From contig CAWHOY010000006.1 in assembly GCA_963831155.1 (NCBI GenBank), positions 310,001-374,000 of the forward strand: DNA of 64,000 nt, read 5' to 3'. The position numbers and the translations under genes were made by a program. Position 1 is the stretch's first letter. Each line of letters opens with the position of its first letter. Source of the DNA: CAVRXQ01 sp963831155 (GTDB lineage: Bacteria; Actinomycetota; Acidimicrobiia; Acidimicrobiales; Bog-793). The notes under the pieces were generated by a model. The model saw nothing but the letters and a program-made list of their open reading frames with translations. It was not told the origin of the DNA and did not search any database. Positions 33,469 through 44,459 of this stretch are shown here, piece by piece.

Positions 33469-35973
33469 TCACTCGATCGGCTGGTGGGCGATCGCCGGAG
33501 GTTCGCGCCCCGCGAAAACCCAAGCCACCACCGCAGCAACGAGCGGCATCGCGACAAGGAGTTCCAGCAGATTCGCGGTCGGGACGTTTCCAAGCGCCGA
33601 GATCCCGCCGTTGAGCGAGTTCGTACGGATAAATCCGATCATGCCGATGTAGCCCGCTGCCGTCCCGAGCACCGCGCCGAGGAACCCGAGTGCCCCGGCT
33701 GTCGCTGCGGTGATCGTGCGTCGAGTCCTGCTGCTCGCCCCGGTCGCGGTGAGTGTTCTCAGGTCGCTTGCCGTCTCGCTTCGGATGAGACCGACGCTCA
33801 TCGCGAGAATCGCAAGCGCGAGAACGATCCCGAACAGCGTCGCCAAGTCGATGACCTCGGATCCCGGCGGGGCGCTGTTCTTCGTCTCAATCGACAACCC
33901 AGAAACTGTTGAGGCGAGGAGTCGCGCGTCCCTGATCTGCGTCGCGGTCGGCGGGTGCGCGGTTCGAATGAACCAGCCGGACAGGGACGTCTGAAGTCCA
34001 AACGTGTGGACGGCATGTTCGGTGATGACGGTGTTCGGCCCCGACGTTCCCGAAGGCAGGGCTCCGACTTCTTGGATCACCGGATTCCAGCGGCACGAGC
34101 TCTTCGGACAGGGGTACTGATTCGAGTTATTGCCCCCGCCCTCACCGGGACCACCCCAGATGACCTGCATTTTCGAGATGCCGGACAGACCGGGCCGCAT
34201 CGTGAGGAAGTCGGCCTTCGGATTAATCGTCGAGGACTTGATGCCGAATGCCTTCAGCAGTTGCGGGGTCGCCACGAAGATCGGGCCGTCCCAGTTCCGC
34301 CCGGACGCCGCGTGCTGCAAGGTGGCGCCGGTCATCTCGAGCTCGAGCACCGAGGTCGCCCCGAGCGCTTCGGCGATCTCGTGGACGCGCTTGTCCTGCG
34401 AAGCGAGCGAGGGCGGCGACGGAGCCGTGGTGCAACCGTTGGGCGAGCAAAGCTGCGAGCCGCCCGATGGTGGCGCGTACACGAGGACCTGGTTCGACGC
34501 GAGGTTGGGTCCCGCGTAGTCAAGGACGTTGCCGTACCGTGCCGCCGCCGCGACGGCGATGATCACAGTGATCAACACACCGATGCTGATCGCGGCGAGC
34601 GCTGACCCCGATCGGGCGCGATAGCGGGCGAGGTCGCGCAGCGCGAGGCGTGTGCCGATCGGGGCGTGCCGACCGATCCTCCCTGCGAGAGAGAGAAAGA
34701 ACGGCGCAAGCAGGATCACCCCGGGGATGAGCGCGATCACTCCTCCGAGGAGGAAGGGAACCTGCGGTGATGCGCCGTTCTTGGTCGACGAGTAGCCCAA
34801 CAATATGAAGGCCGCGACGAGGAACAAGATGCCGGGAAGCGCCGAGCGGTGGATCTTCCTCGGGGGAAGCGGTCTGCCAGAGAGCGCCGCGACGATCGGC
34901 ACCTTCGCGATCGCCCGAGCTGGCCGCCGTGCGGCCATGTACGTTGCGACAACTGCGAGTCCCATCGCCGGTCCGATCACGATCCACGGCAACGCGAATG
35001 CTCCGATCACGTGGTGGCCGGTTGACTCGATCTCGGGTCGGTAGATGAGCCAGGCGATGAGACCGAGTGCCGCGCCGATAACGGTTCCAACGACCCCGAC
35101 GACAGCGCCATTCGCCCGCACGACAACCCGCACCTGCTTTTCGGTCGCGCCGATCGAGGCGAGCATGCCGAGAGAGCGCAGCCGTCGCTGCGCTAACACC
35201 GTGAAACCCCCGATAGAGACAAGGGCGATTAGGAGCATCCCGATCACGGTGACCAAAAGGATGATGGTTTCGGGGTTTATCGAGCCGAGTGCGTATCCCC
35301 CAACCCTTGCGACGTTCCAATTCGGACCGATCGACGGCGTCCCAGGCGCGTTGAAGAGGAGGTCGACCTCGCCCGGGTTACGGACCTGTCCGGGAAGGAC
35401 CAGGGCAAACTCGTCAAGCGTGTTCAGGGGATCCTCGACGATGCCGACCACGTGACGCGTTGTCCCACCTGCAGTCCAACTTTGGCCGATGTGCACGTTG
35501 AAGGCCGAAGCGACTCCCTGCGTGAGCGCGACTTGGCTCGGGCTCGTCGGGTACTTCCCCGAGACGAGCGAGAGCATCGGACCACTGAAGGGTCCGTGCG
35601 AGCTCTCGGCGCGGAGTTGATACGTGTCGACGGATCCGGGGATCGCGAGGGTCTCGTCCTCGATGACTTCGACCCGACCGAAGCGACGCTCGAGCGCAGC
35701 GACCTTCGCCGCGAGATTCGGAACGGGGCCCCCGGTGGCGAGGTCCTTCGCCGTTCCGAAGCCCAAATTCTTCGGCGTCGGATTGTTCGTCGCCACCGCG
35801 GATGCGACGAAGATCGCGCCCACTGCGACGATGATCAGCCCGAGCACAAGGAGCTGTTGGCGCCATTCCCGTCGGAAGAGCCGCCACGCCCAACGCATCA
35901 CGGCGCGTCGCGCGACGAGCGCGCCTGGGCCAGCGCCCTCGAGACTGAGCGCCGTTTCGTCCGTGGTCGTCAC
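33469..35973 (-). CDS. FtsX-like permease of ABC transporter
   Basis: 834-aa MacB/FtsX-type permease. One membrane segment near residue 45, a large extracytoplasmic domain, a block of three to four segments around residues 235-380, further segments around 405-475, a second external domain (GSQLCSPNGCTTAPSPP with paired Cys), and three segments at the C-terminus. Its start overlaps the ATPase stop (ATGA). With padR and the ATPase at 35970 it forms a complete, self-regulated exporter or mechanotransmission operon; the substrate is unknown. Confidence 0.87.
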   Translation of the reverse strand: MTTTDETALSLEGAGPGALVARRAVMRWAWRLFRREWRQQLLVLGLIIVAVGAIFVASAVATNNPTPKNLGFGTAKDLATGGPVPNLAAKVAALERRFGRVEVIEDETLAIPGSVDTYQLRAESSHGPFSGPMLSLVSGKYPTSPSQVALTQGVASAFNVHIGQSWTAGGTTRHVVGIVEDPLNTLDEFALVLPGQVRNPGEVDLLFNAPGTPSIGPNWNVARVGGYALGSINPETIILLVTVIGMLLIALVSIGGFTVLAQRRLRSLGMLASIGATEKQVRVVVRANGAVVGVVGTVIGAALGLIAWLIYRPEIESTGHHVIGAFALPWIVIGPAMGLAVVATYMAARRPARAIAKVPIVAALSGRPLPPRKIHRSALPGILFLVAAFILLGYSSTKNGASPQVPFLLGGVIALIPGVILLAPFFLSLAGRIGRHAPIGTRLALRDLARYRARSGSALAAISIGVLITVIIAVAAAARYGNVLDYAGPNLASNQVLVYAPPSGGSQLCSPNGCTTAPSPPSLASQDKRVHEIAEALGATSVLELEMTGATLQHAASGRNWDGPIFVATPQLLKAFGIKSSTINPKADFLTMRPGLSGISKMQVIWGGPGEGGGNNSNQYPCPKSSCRWNPVIQEVGALPSGTSGPNTVITEHAVHTFGLQTSLSGWFIRTAHPPTATQIRDARLLASTVSGLSIETKNSAPPGSEVIDLATLFGIVLALAILAMSVGLIRSETASDLRTLTATGASSRTRRTITAATAGALGFLGAVLGTAAGYIGMIGFIRTNSLNGGISALGNVPTANLLELLVAMPLVAAVVAWVFAGREPPAIAHQPIE

Positions 35974-36692
35974 GGCTGGGGCGCGGGCTGCAACAGCGCT
36001 TCTGCGCTCGGCGGCGGAACGGTCTGGTCGACGATGCGACCGTCACGGAGGAACACGACGCGGTCTGCCCACGAAGCGAGCTGGGCGTCATGAGTCACGA
36101 CCACGGCAGCGACGCCTCTCTTGCAAGCGGCGAGAAGCATCCTCATGACGGCCTCGCCATTCGCCTGGTCGAGTGCGCCGGATGGTTCGTCCGCCAGGAG
36201 CAGATGGCGGCCGCCAATCACCGCACGAGCGATCGCGACACGCTGACGTTCTCCACCGGACAGCTCGTCGGGATAGCGCGTCGCACGATCCGCGAGACCG
36301 AGCGCTTCGAGATCGGCCATGGCAGCTGAACGCGCCTTTTTCGCGCTTACGCCGTCGAGCTCCAGCGGAAGCGAGACGTTCTCCACGGCGGTCAGACCAG
36401 CGAGAAGGTTGAATTCCTGGAACACGTAGCCAACGGTCCTTCGGCGAAGTCGGGCTTTGTCGTTGTGCGACATCTTTTGCAGCGATTCGCCGTCGATGAA
36501 CACCTCGCCGCTTGTCGGCTCCTCGAGGCTGCCCGCGATCGTCAACAGAGTCGACTTCCCCGACCCGCTTGGACCCATGATCGCAAAGAGCGATCCCCGG
36601 TCGACGTCGAGGTCGATATCGGCGATCGCGTTCACCTCGGTCGGACCCGAGCCATAGGTCTTCGACACGCGGTGAAGTTCGAGCAAACTCAT
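35970..36692 (-). CDS. ABC transporter ATP-binding protein (LolD/MacB-like)
   Basis: 240-aa ATPase: Walker A GPSGSGKS, Q-loop GYVFQEFNLLAGLTAVENV, signature LSGGERQR, Walker B LLLADEPSGALD, switch His VVTHDA. ATG 36692 overlaps the padR stop by four bases and is the natural start; the frame extends to 37028 only as a shadow of padR. It drives the FtsX-like permease translated immediately downstream. Confidence 0.92.
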   Translation of the reverse strand: MSLLELHRVSKTYGSGPTEVNAIADIDLDVDRGSLFAIMGPSGSGKSTLLTIAGSLEEPTSGEVFIDGESLQKMSHNDKARLRRRTVGYVFQEFNLLAGLTAVENVSLPLELDGVSAKKARSAAMADLEALGLADRATRYPDELSGGERQRVAIARAVIGGRHLLLADEPSGALDQANGEAVMRMLLAACKRGVAAVVVTHDAQLASWADRVVFLRDGRIVDQTVPPPSAEALLQPAPQP

Positions 36693-37264
36693 TTCCGTAC
36701 CGCCAATCTCCTTCTCAGGATCGGGAGCTCCGCGCTGGCGCGGGGTTCTGATGCCATGCGCTTCAACCTGCCGTCGGCCGAATCGAGCCATCGGACGACG
36801 GAATCGAGCCGAAAGAGTTCGGCGTCGACGACGAGCGCGAGTGCGAAGTCGTATTGACCTTCGTCTTCCTTGAGCCGCGTCCACTGCTGCATCAGCTCGA
36901 CGATGTAGCGCCGGTGCACCTGCAGCACCCCCCGCACATCCACGTCGGGGAGATCGAGCGCGACGAGCACTTTGATGACGAGTTCGTCGCGAGGCGGCAC
37001 GGTGAGATCGATCGGGCTTGTGAGCCACTCGGCGAGCTCCTGGTGGCCCGCGGCGGTGATCCGGAATCGCTTTTGCGGCCCTTCGGAGTCCGAGGCGTCG
37101 GACTCGACGAGCCCATCTCGTTCGAGGCGTTGGAGGGTCGTGTACACCTGGCCGACGTTGAGGGGCCAGACGTCCCCGGTTTTCTCTTCGAACTCTTGCC
37201 GGAGCTGGTGGCCATACTTCGGTTGCTCGCTAAGTAGCCCTAGGAGGGCATGCTTAACGCTCAT
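36689..37264 (-). CDS. PadR-family transcriptional regulator
   Basis: 191-aa regulator. The N-terminal winged helix is typical: MSVKHALLGLLSEQPKYGHQL, VWPLNVGQVYTTLQRLERDGLV and KRFRITAAGHQEL; a C-terminal helical dimerisation part (VHRRYIVELMQQWTRLKED) follows. It is the first gene of the ABC operon, with overlapping stop/start, and an inverted repeat lies about 14 bp before its start codon, so autorepression relieved by the transported compound is likely (inference). Confidence 0.92.
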   Translation of the reverse strand: MSVKHALLGLLSEQPKYGHQLRQEFEEKTGDVWPLNVGQVYTTLQRLERDGLVESDASDSEGPQKRFRITAAGHQELAEWLTSPIDLTVPPRDELVIKVLVALDLPDVDVRGVLQVHRRYIVELMQQWTRLKEDEGQYDFALALVVDAELFRLDSVVRWLDSADGRLKRMASEPRASAELPILRRRLAVRK

Positions 37265-37277
37265 GGGTCGAAGCTAG

Positions 37278-37292
37278 GCATACCCAGTATGC
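37278..37292. promoter_or_regulatory. Perfect inverted repeat upstream of padR, candidate operator
   Basis: GCATAC-CCA-GTATGC, a perfect 6-3-6 palindrome centred about 20 bp upstream of the padR ATG. On the minus strand its right half supplies a possible -10 (TATGCC). Size and place fit a PadR autoregulatory site. Confidence 0.6.
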
Positions 37293-37662
37293 TACGGAGT
37301 TGGGTGGGTCCGGTCAAGGCCCGAGGCACGCGTGCTCACGATTGCCGCCGGACGTTTTCACCACCAGGTCCCGCTCTGCTCGCCAGGCGGGATCAAAAGA
37401 TTCCTCCGCCCGATCGAGCGCCAACGCAGAACGAATGAGGTGGCCGCAACACCGCGACGCTCTTATCAGTTGTCAAGTTCCGAAGCGCGATTGGGAATGA
37501 AAACAACGGGCAGACCAATGAAGAGCCACTCCGTGCTGGAGGGCACGCTCTTATTAAGCCACGTGTTTTCGAAGGGGTGCCCGGCCGTGGGTCGGCGAGT
37601 CGCCGGAAAGTCAGCCCGCGAGGGCGACAGGTTAGGGGTGAGCCAGACCCACGGCCGCGGAC
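37293..37662. other. Intergenic region between padR operon and IS110 transposase
   Basis: About 370 bp with no supported gene. It probably includes the 3' end of the IS110-type element; such elements lack clear inverted repeats, so I could not place the boundary. Confidence 0.5.
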
Positions 37663-38712
37663 TCAGCCGCGAGGAAGGTGGCGATAGACCTCGCGGGCGA
37701 CGTAGCGCTTCAAGATGCGGATGACCTCGGGCTTGGTTCGTCCCTCTTTCAAGCGGCGCTCGTAGTAAGCCGTCGTCTTCGGGTCGTGGGCGATGCGCAC
37801 CATGACGATGCGCCACAGCGCGCTGTTCGCTTGACGATCACCACCGCGGTCGAGTCTGTAGCGTCTGGTGCCCTTTCCCGATGACGCCGGGATCGGCGCC
37901 ACTCCGCACAGATGCGCGAACGCGGCTTCTGAGTGGAGCCGCTCGGGGTTGTCACCGGCGCTCACCAATAACGCAGCGGCGGTGTCGGGGCCGACCCCGA
38001 ACAAGCCGAGCAACTCGGGTGCGGTCACAGCGAGAAGCGCGTTGATCATCTCGTCGAGCGCGGCGAGCTCACGCTCGAGTGCCTCGATCCTGTGCGCCAA
38101 TGAAGAGATGGAGGCCTTCGTCGCAGCAACTACGGGATCACTCGACCTCGTCGGGCGAAGCTTTGCTCCTTCTGCGACCAAAGAGACGACCGTCACCCCC
38201 TTTAGCCTGCGATGAAGCTCCTCAGGAGCAGTGATCACCAAGTGGCGAACCTGGGTGAGGGCTTTGACCCGCGCCTGGCGGGCAGAGCGTTTGGCGACGA
38301 CGAGGACCCGGATCGCCTCGATCGTGCCGTCTTTTGACTTCGAGATGCTCTTTGCTCGACCACTGAGTGCAGCGCGAGCGGCTTCGATCGCGTCGAGGGG
38401 ATCGGACTTTCCTGATCGACGTCGTTCGGCTCGGTTCGGTCGGTCGACCTCGATGACGTCAACGCCTTGCCGGCACAAGAACCGTGCGAGCTCGGCACCG
38501 TAAGAACCGGTTCCTTCGACACCGACCTTGCCGACCCTGCCGAAACTTTCGAGCCATGCGAACAACGCCTTGTATCCGGCGGGACTCACGTCGAACGGCT
38601 TCGTTCCGAGGAGAGCACCGAGTGGGTCCAATGCCGCGGCGACATGCACGTCGAGATGAGTGTCGACGCCACCGGTGATGCGACGCGCTGCTTCTAGCAT
38701 TGTCATTGCCAT
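37663..38712 (-). CDS. IS110-family transposase
   Basis: 349-aa DEDD transposase. The N-terminal RuvC-like domain has GGVDTHLDVHVAA, VGVEGTGSYGAELARFL and DVIEVDRPNR with SGKSDPLDAIEAAR; the C-terminal transposase_20 domain has GVGPDTAAALLVSAGDN, SEAAFAHLCGVAPIPASSGK and GDRQANSALWRIV. ATG 38712 has an AAGAAGGG SD; the longer frame is non-coding. It is full length and could be active. Element ends are not defined. Confidence 0.93.
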   Translation of the reverse strand: MAMTMLEAARRITGGVDTHLDVHVAAALDPLGALLGTKPFDVSPAGYKALFAWLESFGRVGKVGVEGTGSYGAELARFLCRQGVDVIEVDRPNRAERRRSGKSDPLDAIEAARAALSGRAKSISKSKDGTIEAIRVLVVAKRSARQARVKALTQVRHLVITAPEELHRRLKGVTVVSLVAEGAKLRPTRSSDPVVAATKASISSLAHRIEALERELAALDEMINALLAVTAPELLGLFGVGPDTAAALLVSAGDNPERLHSEAAFAHLCGVAPIPASSGKGTRRYRLDRGGDRQANSALWRIVMVRIAHDPKTTAYYERRLKEGRTKPEVIRILKRYVAREVYRHLPRG

Positions 38713-39040
38713 CCCTTCTTTTTCCTTAAGCGGGATAAGGGGTGGCACGGCCGTCCCGGATCGGAGTGACGGGTGGTCCGGCTTGTTCGTAGCAAGACGG
38801 GCCATCACCCTTACTTCGGAACGGGACGTGCCGTTTTCAATGTGCGCCTGGAAGCTCAACCGACGACGACCGGGGTCGTCATCACATCAAGTCAGGTTGA
38901 ACGCTCCAGCGTTTCCGAAGCTATTGAGAACCAACGATCACGCGGTGGACCCTCAAGGACATTGTCATTGGTTAGGGGCACGCGTCGCCACCTCGACGCC
39001 CACCGATCGCCTACAGAACCCGCCCACTTAAATTGCCCCA
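38713..39040. other. Region between IS110 transposase and GNAT gene
   Basis: About 330 bp without a supported gene. It should contain the IS110 promoter and left end plus the promoter of the GNAT gene; I see no clear repeats. Confidence 0.45.
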
Positions 39041-39622
39041 ATGGATCCGAGTCGACTGTCCGTGAGAGAGATGTCGCTTTCGGAGTCCACCGTTCGCATC
39101 GACTATTTCCTCGATGCGTCCGACGAGTATCTCCTCACACTTGGAGTCGATCGAGCCGCACTCCCGTCGCGGGCCGATTGGCTTTCCTTCTATGAGGAGG
39201 ACTACCGCCGACCAATTCGGGAGCGAGTGAACTACTCGCTCCTCTGGGAACTCGACGACGTGATCGTGGGCTTCAGCACGACCGACCGCATCGAGTTCGG
39301 CAAGGACGCGTTCATGCACCTCCATATCGTTGATCCGTCGCGCCGACGGAGCGGTCTCGGTGTCGAATTCGTGACCAGGTCTGTGCAGCAGTACTTCGAG
39401 GTGCTCGAGTTGCAGCGTCTTTACTGTGAACCCAACGCTTTCAACGTCGCTCCAAACCGCACATTGCAACGCGCCGGATTCCAGTATCTCTTCACCCACG
39501 AGACCCAACCGAGCCCCATCAACTTTCCACAGGTCACGACTGTTTGGGTCATCGAGCGTGACGACCTCGTCACCGGTGCGCGCCGACGAGCCGTGGAGTG
39601 GGGCGCCGTGACGCGAATGTGA
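39041..39622 (+). CDS. GNAT-family N-acetyltransferase
   Basis: 193-aa acyl-CoA-dependent acetyltransferase. The central fold has VNYSLLWELDDVIVGFSTTDRI, the acetyl-CoA loop as HIVDPSRRRSGLGVEFV (R-x-x-G-L/x-G type), and the C-terminal LQRLYCEPNAFNVAPNRTLQRAGFQ segment. ATG 39041 is followed by a normal-length domain. The acceptor substrate is unknown. Confidence 0.82.
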   Translation: MDPSRLSVREMSLSESTVRIDYFLDASDEYLLTLGVDRAALPSRADWLSFYEEDYRRPIRERVNYSLLWELDDVIVGFSTTDRIEFGKDAFMHLHIVDPSRRRSGLGVEFVTRSVQQYFEVLELQRLYCEPNAFNVAPNRTLQRAGFQYLFTHETQPSPINFPQVTTVWVIERDDLVTGARRRAVEWGAVTRM

Positions 39623-39807
39623 GGCACGAACCGACCGCATCCCAGCGACACTGGCCGGGTTCGAGCGGGGGCGAAACCCAGACGGTCTCAGCGAATCCGC
39701 GCAATCGGAGTCAAGACTCGGTCAGAGCCGAGTCGGCCCGAGCAGCCATAAAAGAGGACGGGTACCATGCTGGCCGACCGCAGTGTTTGAACTCGGGGGT
39801 AGCAAAG

Positions 39808-40266
39808 ATGCCAGCCCAGCAAGGTACGTACGGCTCGATCGTCGTTGGAATCGACAGTTCGGATCGGGCACAGATCGCCTTTCGAGATGCCCTCTCGTTG
39901 GCAAAACTGTCCGGCGCGAATTTGCACGTGGTCCACGTGGTCCACTCTGCTGTTCCAGCGGGGTTCTCCAACTCCTACCAGTCACAAATCGCTCTCGACA
40001 GCGCGCGCGAAGAAGCGGATCGCGTCCGTGACAAGGTGCTCGCTGAGGCCAAAGGTGAAGGAGTTTCCGCCGAGGTGCACAACCCCGGCGGCGACGCGGC
40101 TAACGGAATCCTCGATGTTGCGGAGGCTGTGAACGCCGATCTAGTCGTCGTGGGAAACCGGGGAATGACGGGGGCCAAGCGCTACGTGCTCGGCAGCGTG
40201 CCGAATGCGGTCGCGCACCACAGTCCGTGCAGCGTCCTCATCGTCAACACCGATCGCGACGAGTGA
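39808..40266 (+). CDS. Universal stress protein (UspA family)
   Basis: 152-aa single-domain Usp. It begins YGSIVVGIDSSDRAQIAFRDAL and ends with the nucleotide-binding signature VVVGNRGMTGAKRYVLGSVPNAVAHHSPCSVLIV, of the ATP-binding (G-2x-G-9x-GS) type. ATG 39808 has a GGGGGT purine stretch upstream; the frame open from 39598 is non-coding. It neighbours katG, consistent with stress response. Confidence 0.92.
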   Translation: MPAQQGTYGSIVVGIDSSDRAQIAFRDALSLAKLSGANLHVVHVVHSAVPAGFSNSYQSQIALDSAREEADRVRDKVLAEAKGEGVSAEVHNPGGDAANGILDVAEAVNADLVVVGNRGMTGAKRYVLGSVPNAVAHHSPCSVLIVNTDRDE

Positions 40267-40337
40267 GACCGTTCGCCCACGACTGACAATCAGACGCGCG
40301 TCGACCGTCGCGTCGAACAGTCGGCGCAGAAACTCGA

Positions 40338-42524
<2,187 letters not shown>

Positions 42525-42639
42525 GTCTTTTCTCCACTCCTCGCTCTTCAATTCTTCTGATGGTCGGTTGCTCTTCGCCTCTTCGATGTGACGCCGATGG
42601 CGTGTTCGTCTGTTCGTGTCGGGTGCGGCGCGTCATGAA

Positions 42640-43080
42640 TCACTCGGCGGACTCGGCAGAAAGCGCCGCGACACACTCCGGGCATCGGCCCCAGTAGATG
42701 ACCTCGGCTTGTTCGATCTCGAAACCCGAGTCATCGCCGATCAGGCGCGGCGTGTCGCTGACCGCGCCGTCGACGTCGACCACCCGGCCGCAGTGTCGGC
42801 AGATCAGATGGTGGTGGTTGTCGCCAACCCGGACTTCGTATCGGGCCGGCGACCCAGCAGGTTGGATTCGCCGGAGGAGGCCCTTGTCGGTGAAGGTCCC
42901 GAGGGCGTCATACACCGCCTGACGTGAGATCGCACCAATCTCGGCTCGTACGTCGTTAGCGATGTCGTCGGCGGTGCTATGCGGTCGGTCGGAAACAGCC
43001 CGCAGCACTGCCAGACGCTGAGCCGACACTTGCACCCCGTGTTGACGAAGAAGTGCAGTCTTGTCAAGGGCGGCTTCCAT
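42640..43080 (-). CDS. furA: Fur-family regulator upstream of katG (FurA-like)
   Basis: 146-aa regulator with winged helix (VSAQRLAVLRAVSDRP, AISRQAVYDALGTFTDKGLL) and metal-binding domain with GDNHHHLICRHCG and a second CxxC in YWGRCPECV. The furA-katG order on one strand implies peroxide or iron control of katG. ATG 43080 is used; GTG 43092 is four codons upstream. A palindrome upstream is a candidate autoregulatory operator. Confidence 0.9.
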   Translation of the reverse strand: MEAALDKTALLRQHGVQVSAQRLAVLRAVSDRPHSTADDIANDVRAEIGAISRQAVYDALGTFTDKGLLRRIQPAGSPARYEVRVGDNHHHLICRHCGRVVDVDGAVSDTPRLIGDDSGFEIEQAEVIYWGRCPECVAALSAESAE

Positions 43081-43107
43081 CGGCACGATCACAGACTAAA
43101 CCCAATA

Positions 43108-43122
43108 CTGGACTGTGTCCAG
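43108..43122. promoter_or_regulatory. Perfect inverted repeat upstream of furA, candidate operator
   Basis: CTGGAC-TGT-GTCCAG, a perfect 6-3-6 palindrome about 28 bp upstream of the furA ATG, within a relatively AT-rich promoter segment. Position suits FurA autorepression; it does not resemble the canonical Fur 19-mer. Confidence 0.5.
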
Positions 43123-43199
43123 AGTTCAGTGCAGGGCAGGCGATGCCGACCAGCAAAGTGACGCCCGCAGGCCTCGCGGCGCGACAACTGCAGAGACGG

Positions 43200-43658
43200 T
43201 TATCGACTTTCCGCTCGTCGGCGACACTCGCCGCAACTTCCGATGAGCTCGATTCGATGATCCGAGATCTCGCATCCCTGTTCGGCGGAAACAGATCGCG
43301 CGACCTCACCAAGAGCTCGCTCGAGCTCGAGTGACGCATGCAGATCCTCCACCCGTCCGCATTGTGCGCAGATCAGGTGGTGGTGGTGACCTGACAGCGT
43401 TTCGGCGAGCTCGAACCGGGCGTGATCGTCCGCCCCGACAAGGCGATCGATCACGCCAAGGTCGGTCAAGGCCACGAGATTCCGATAGGTGCTGCTCTGC
43501 GCCAGCCGTGGCGTCGTCTCGAGGATTTCGGGGACCGTCAGCGGTCGACCTGCCCGCTCGAGGGCCTCGACGATCGCGCGACGCTGCCTCGTGTAGCGCT
43601 GATCGGTGTCGGCGAGACGAAGCCCGACCGCGTCATGGAGGGGCGAGTCGAGAAGCAT
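43200..43658 (-). CDS. Fur-family regulator, probably zinc-type (Zur-like)
   Basis: 152-aa (from ATG 43658) regulator: RYTRQRRAIVEALERAG, SSTYRNLVALTDLGVI, SGHHHHLICAQCG and IGSCGECRR with both CxxC pairs. A longer start (43712) would overlap the His-rich gene. It is the last gene of the block arsR - His-rich protein - fur downstream of the metal ABC transporter, so zinc sensing is the simplest inference; the family alone does not prove the metal. Confidence 0.87.
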   Translation of the reverse strand: MLLDSPLHDAVGLRLADTDQRYTRQRRAIVEALERAGRPLTVPEILETTPRLAQSSTYRNLVALTDLGVIDRLVGADDHARFELAETLSGHHHHLICAQCGRVEDLHASLELERALGEVARSVSAEQGCEISDHRIELIGSCGECRRRAESR

Positions 43659-43677
43659 TTTCAAGGTCTGAGATGTC

Positions 43678-43983
43678 CTAGTGCTCGTCCCAGTGGCCCG
43701 CATGCGCCGCATGACGGTGGTCTCCGTCGAGATAGTCGACGTGATCGCCGTGGCGGACTGCTTCGTGGCCGCATTCGCTCGTGTGCTGATGAGGGTGGCC
43801 GCCGTGGATCACGTGGACGTCCGGCGCGCACTCGTCCCAGTGGCCATCGTGCTCGTGATGCGCGTGGCCGTCGTGGAGATAGTCCGTGTGGCTTTGGTGG
43901 CCGACTGCGACGTGATCACAGCCAGTGCCGTGGGCATGCTCGTGTGCTTGATGCGGCTCGTGCTCGATGTTGATCATCACCAT
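43678..43983 (-). CDS. Histidine-rich metal-binding protein with an internal duplication
   Basis: 101-aa protein, roughly one quarter His, with two related halves: (G)C-DHVAVGHQSHTDYLHDGHAHH..GHWDE and (E)CGHEAVRHGDHVDYLDGDHRH..GHWDE. Each half has one Cys and the DYL-DGH core seen in single-copy small proteins elsewhere. No signal peptide, so it is likely cytosolic metal storage, buffering or delivery. AAAAAGGAGG precedes the ATG, an unusually strong SD. It overlaps the ArsR stop and precedes a Fur regulator; zinc or nickel is the likely ligand. Confidence 0.87.
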   Translation of the reverse strand: MVMINIEHEPHQAHEHAHGTGCDHVAVGHQSHTDYLHDGHAHHEHDGHWDECAPDVHVIHGGHPHQHTSECGHEAVRHGDHVDYLDGDHRHAAHAGHWDEH

Positions 43984-44354
43984 CGATCCTCCTTTTTGAG
44001 TCCTTCCTCGCGGTCTCCTGCAACGTGCGAAGGCAGCTCGATCGTCTCGTGACCGTGGGCGACGGCGTCACGGGCGATGTGCGCGACGTGTTCGTCCGCA
44101 AGCGAGTAAACGATCTCCTTGCCGCGGCGTGTCCCGATGACGAGGCCACTCGTGCGAAGAACGCGCAGGTGCTGGGACGCGAGCGCCTGGGAGATGCCCA
44201 TCTGGTTGACGAGCTCGTGTACGCAGCGCGCGCCGCGGTCCAACTCCAACACGATGGCTAGCCGGTTCGGAGTCCCGAGCGCTCGGAAAAGCTCGCACGC
44301 CGCCCTCACGTTCTCTTGCGCCGCAGAGTGCGACGCCTCCAATTGCACCATCAC
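43977..44354 (-). CDS. ArsR/SmtB-family metal-sensing repressor
   Basis: 125-aa winged-helix regulator: FRALGTPNRLAIVLELDRG, ARCVHELVNQMGISQALASQHLRVLRTSGLVIGTRRGKEIVYSLAD, and a C-terminal helix with HVAHIARDAVAHGHETIELPSHV whose Asp/His spacing suits an alpha-5 zinc site. It overlaps the His-rich gene by a few bases, so the two are co-translated. A 10-bp palindrome lies just upstream of its start. Confidence 0.88.
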   Translation of the reverse strand: MMVQLEASHSAAQENVRAACELFRALGTPNRLAIVLELDRGARCVHELVNQMGISQALASQHLRVLRTSGLVIGTRRGKEIVYSLADEHVAHIARDAVAHGHETIELPSHVAGDREEGLKKEDRW

Positions 44355-44367
44355 ATAAACATATTAG

Positions 44368-44377
44368 CAAGTACTTG
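44368..44377. promoter_or_regulatory. Palindrome in AT-rich arsR promoter, candidate operator
   Basis: CAAGTACTTG is a perfect 10-bp palindrome 14 bp before the arsR start codon, within the AT-rich stretch 44353-44380. This is the usual place for an ArsR/SmtB site; the full 12-2-12 pattern is not evident. Confidence 0.45.
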
Positions 44378-44459
44378 TCTGAAGTGCTGCGAACCCGAGC
44401 TCCGCGCTGCCGTTTCCTGTGTCCCGGCCCCTCTGCCCGGATCGCCGCGCCACCGAGCG

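Noticed and set aside
33469..36692. MacB-type macrolide exporter
   Set aside because: Architecture alone does not show a substrate; no TolC/MacA partners are present.
43678..44052. Plus-strand ORF over the His-rich gene
   Set aside because: Antisense of His codons gives Val/Met-rich sequence; the minus strand has the strong SD and repeats.
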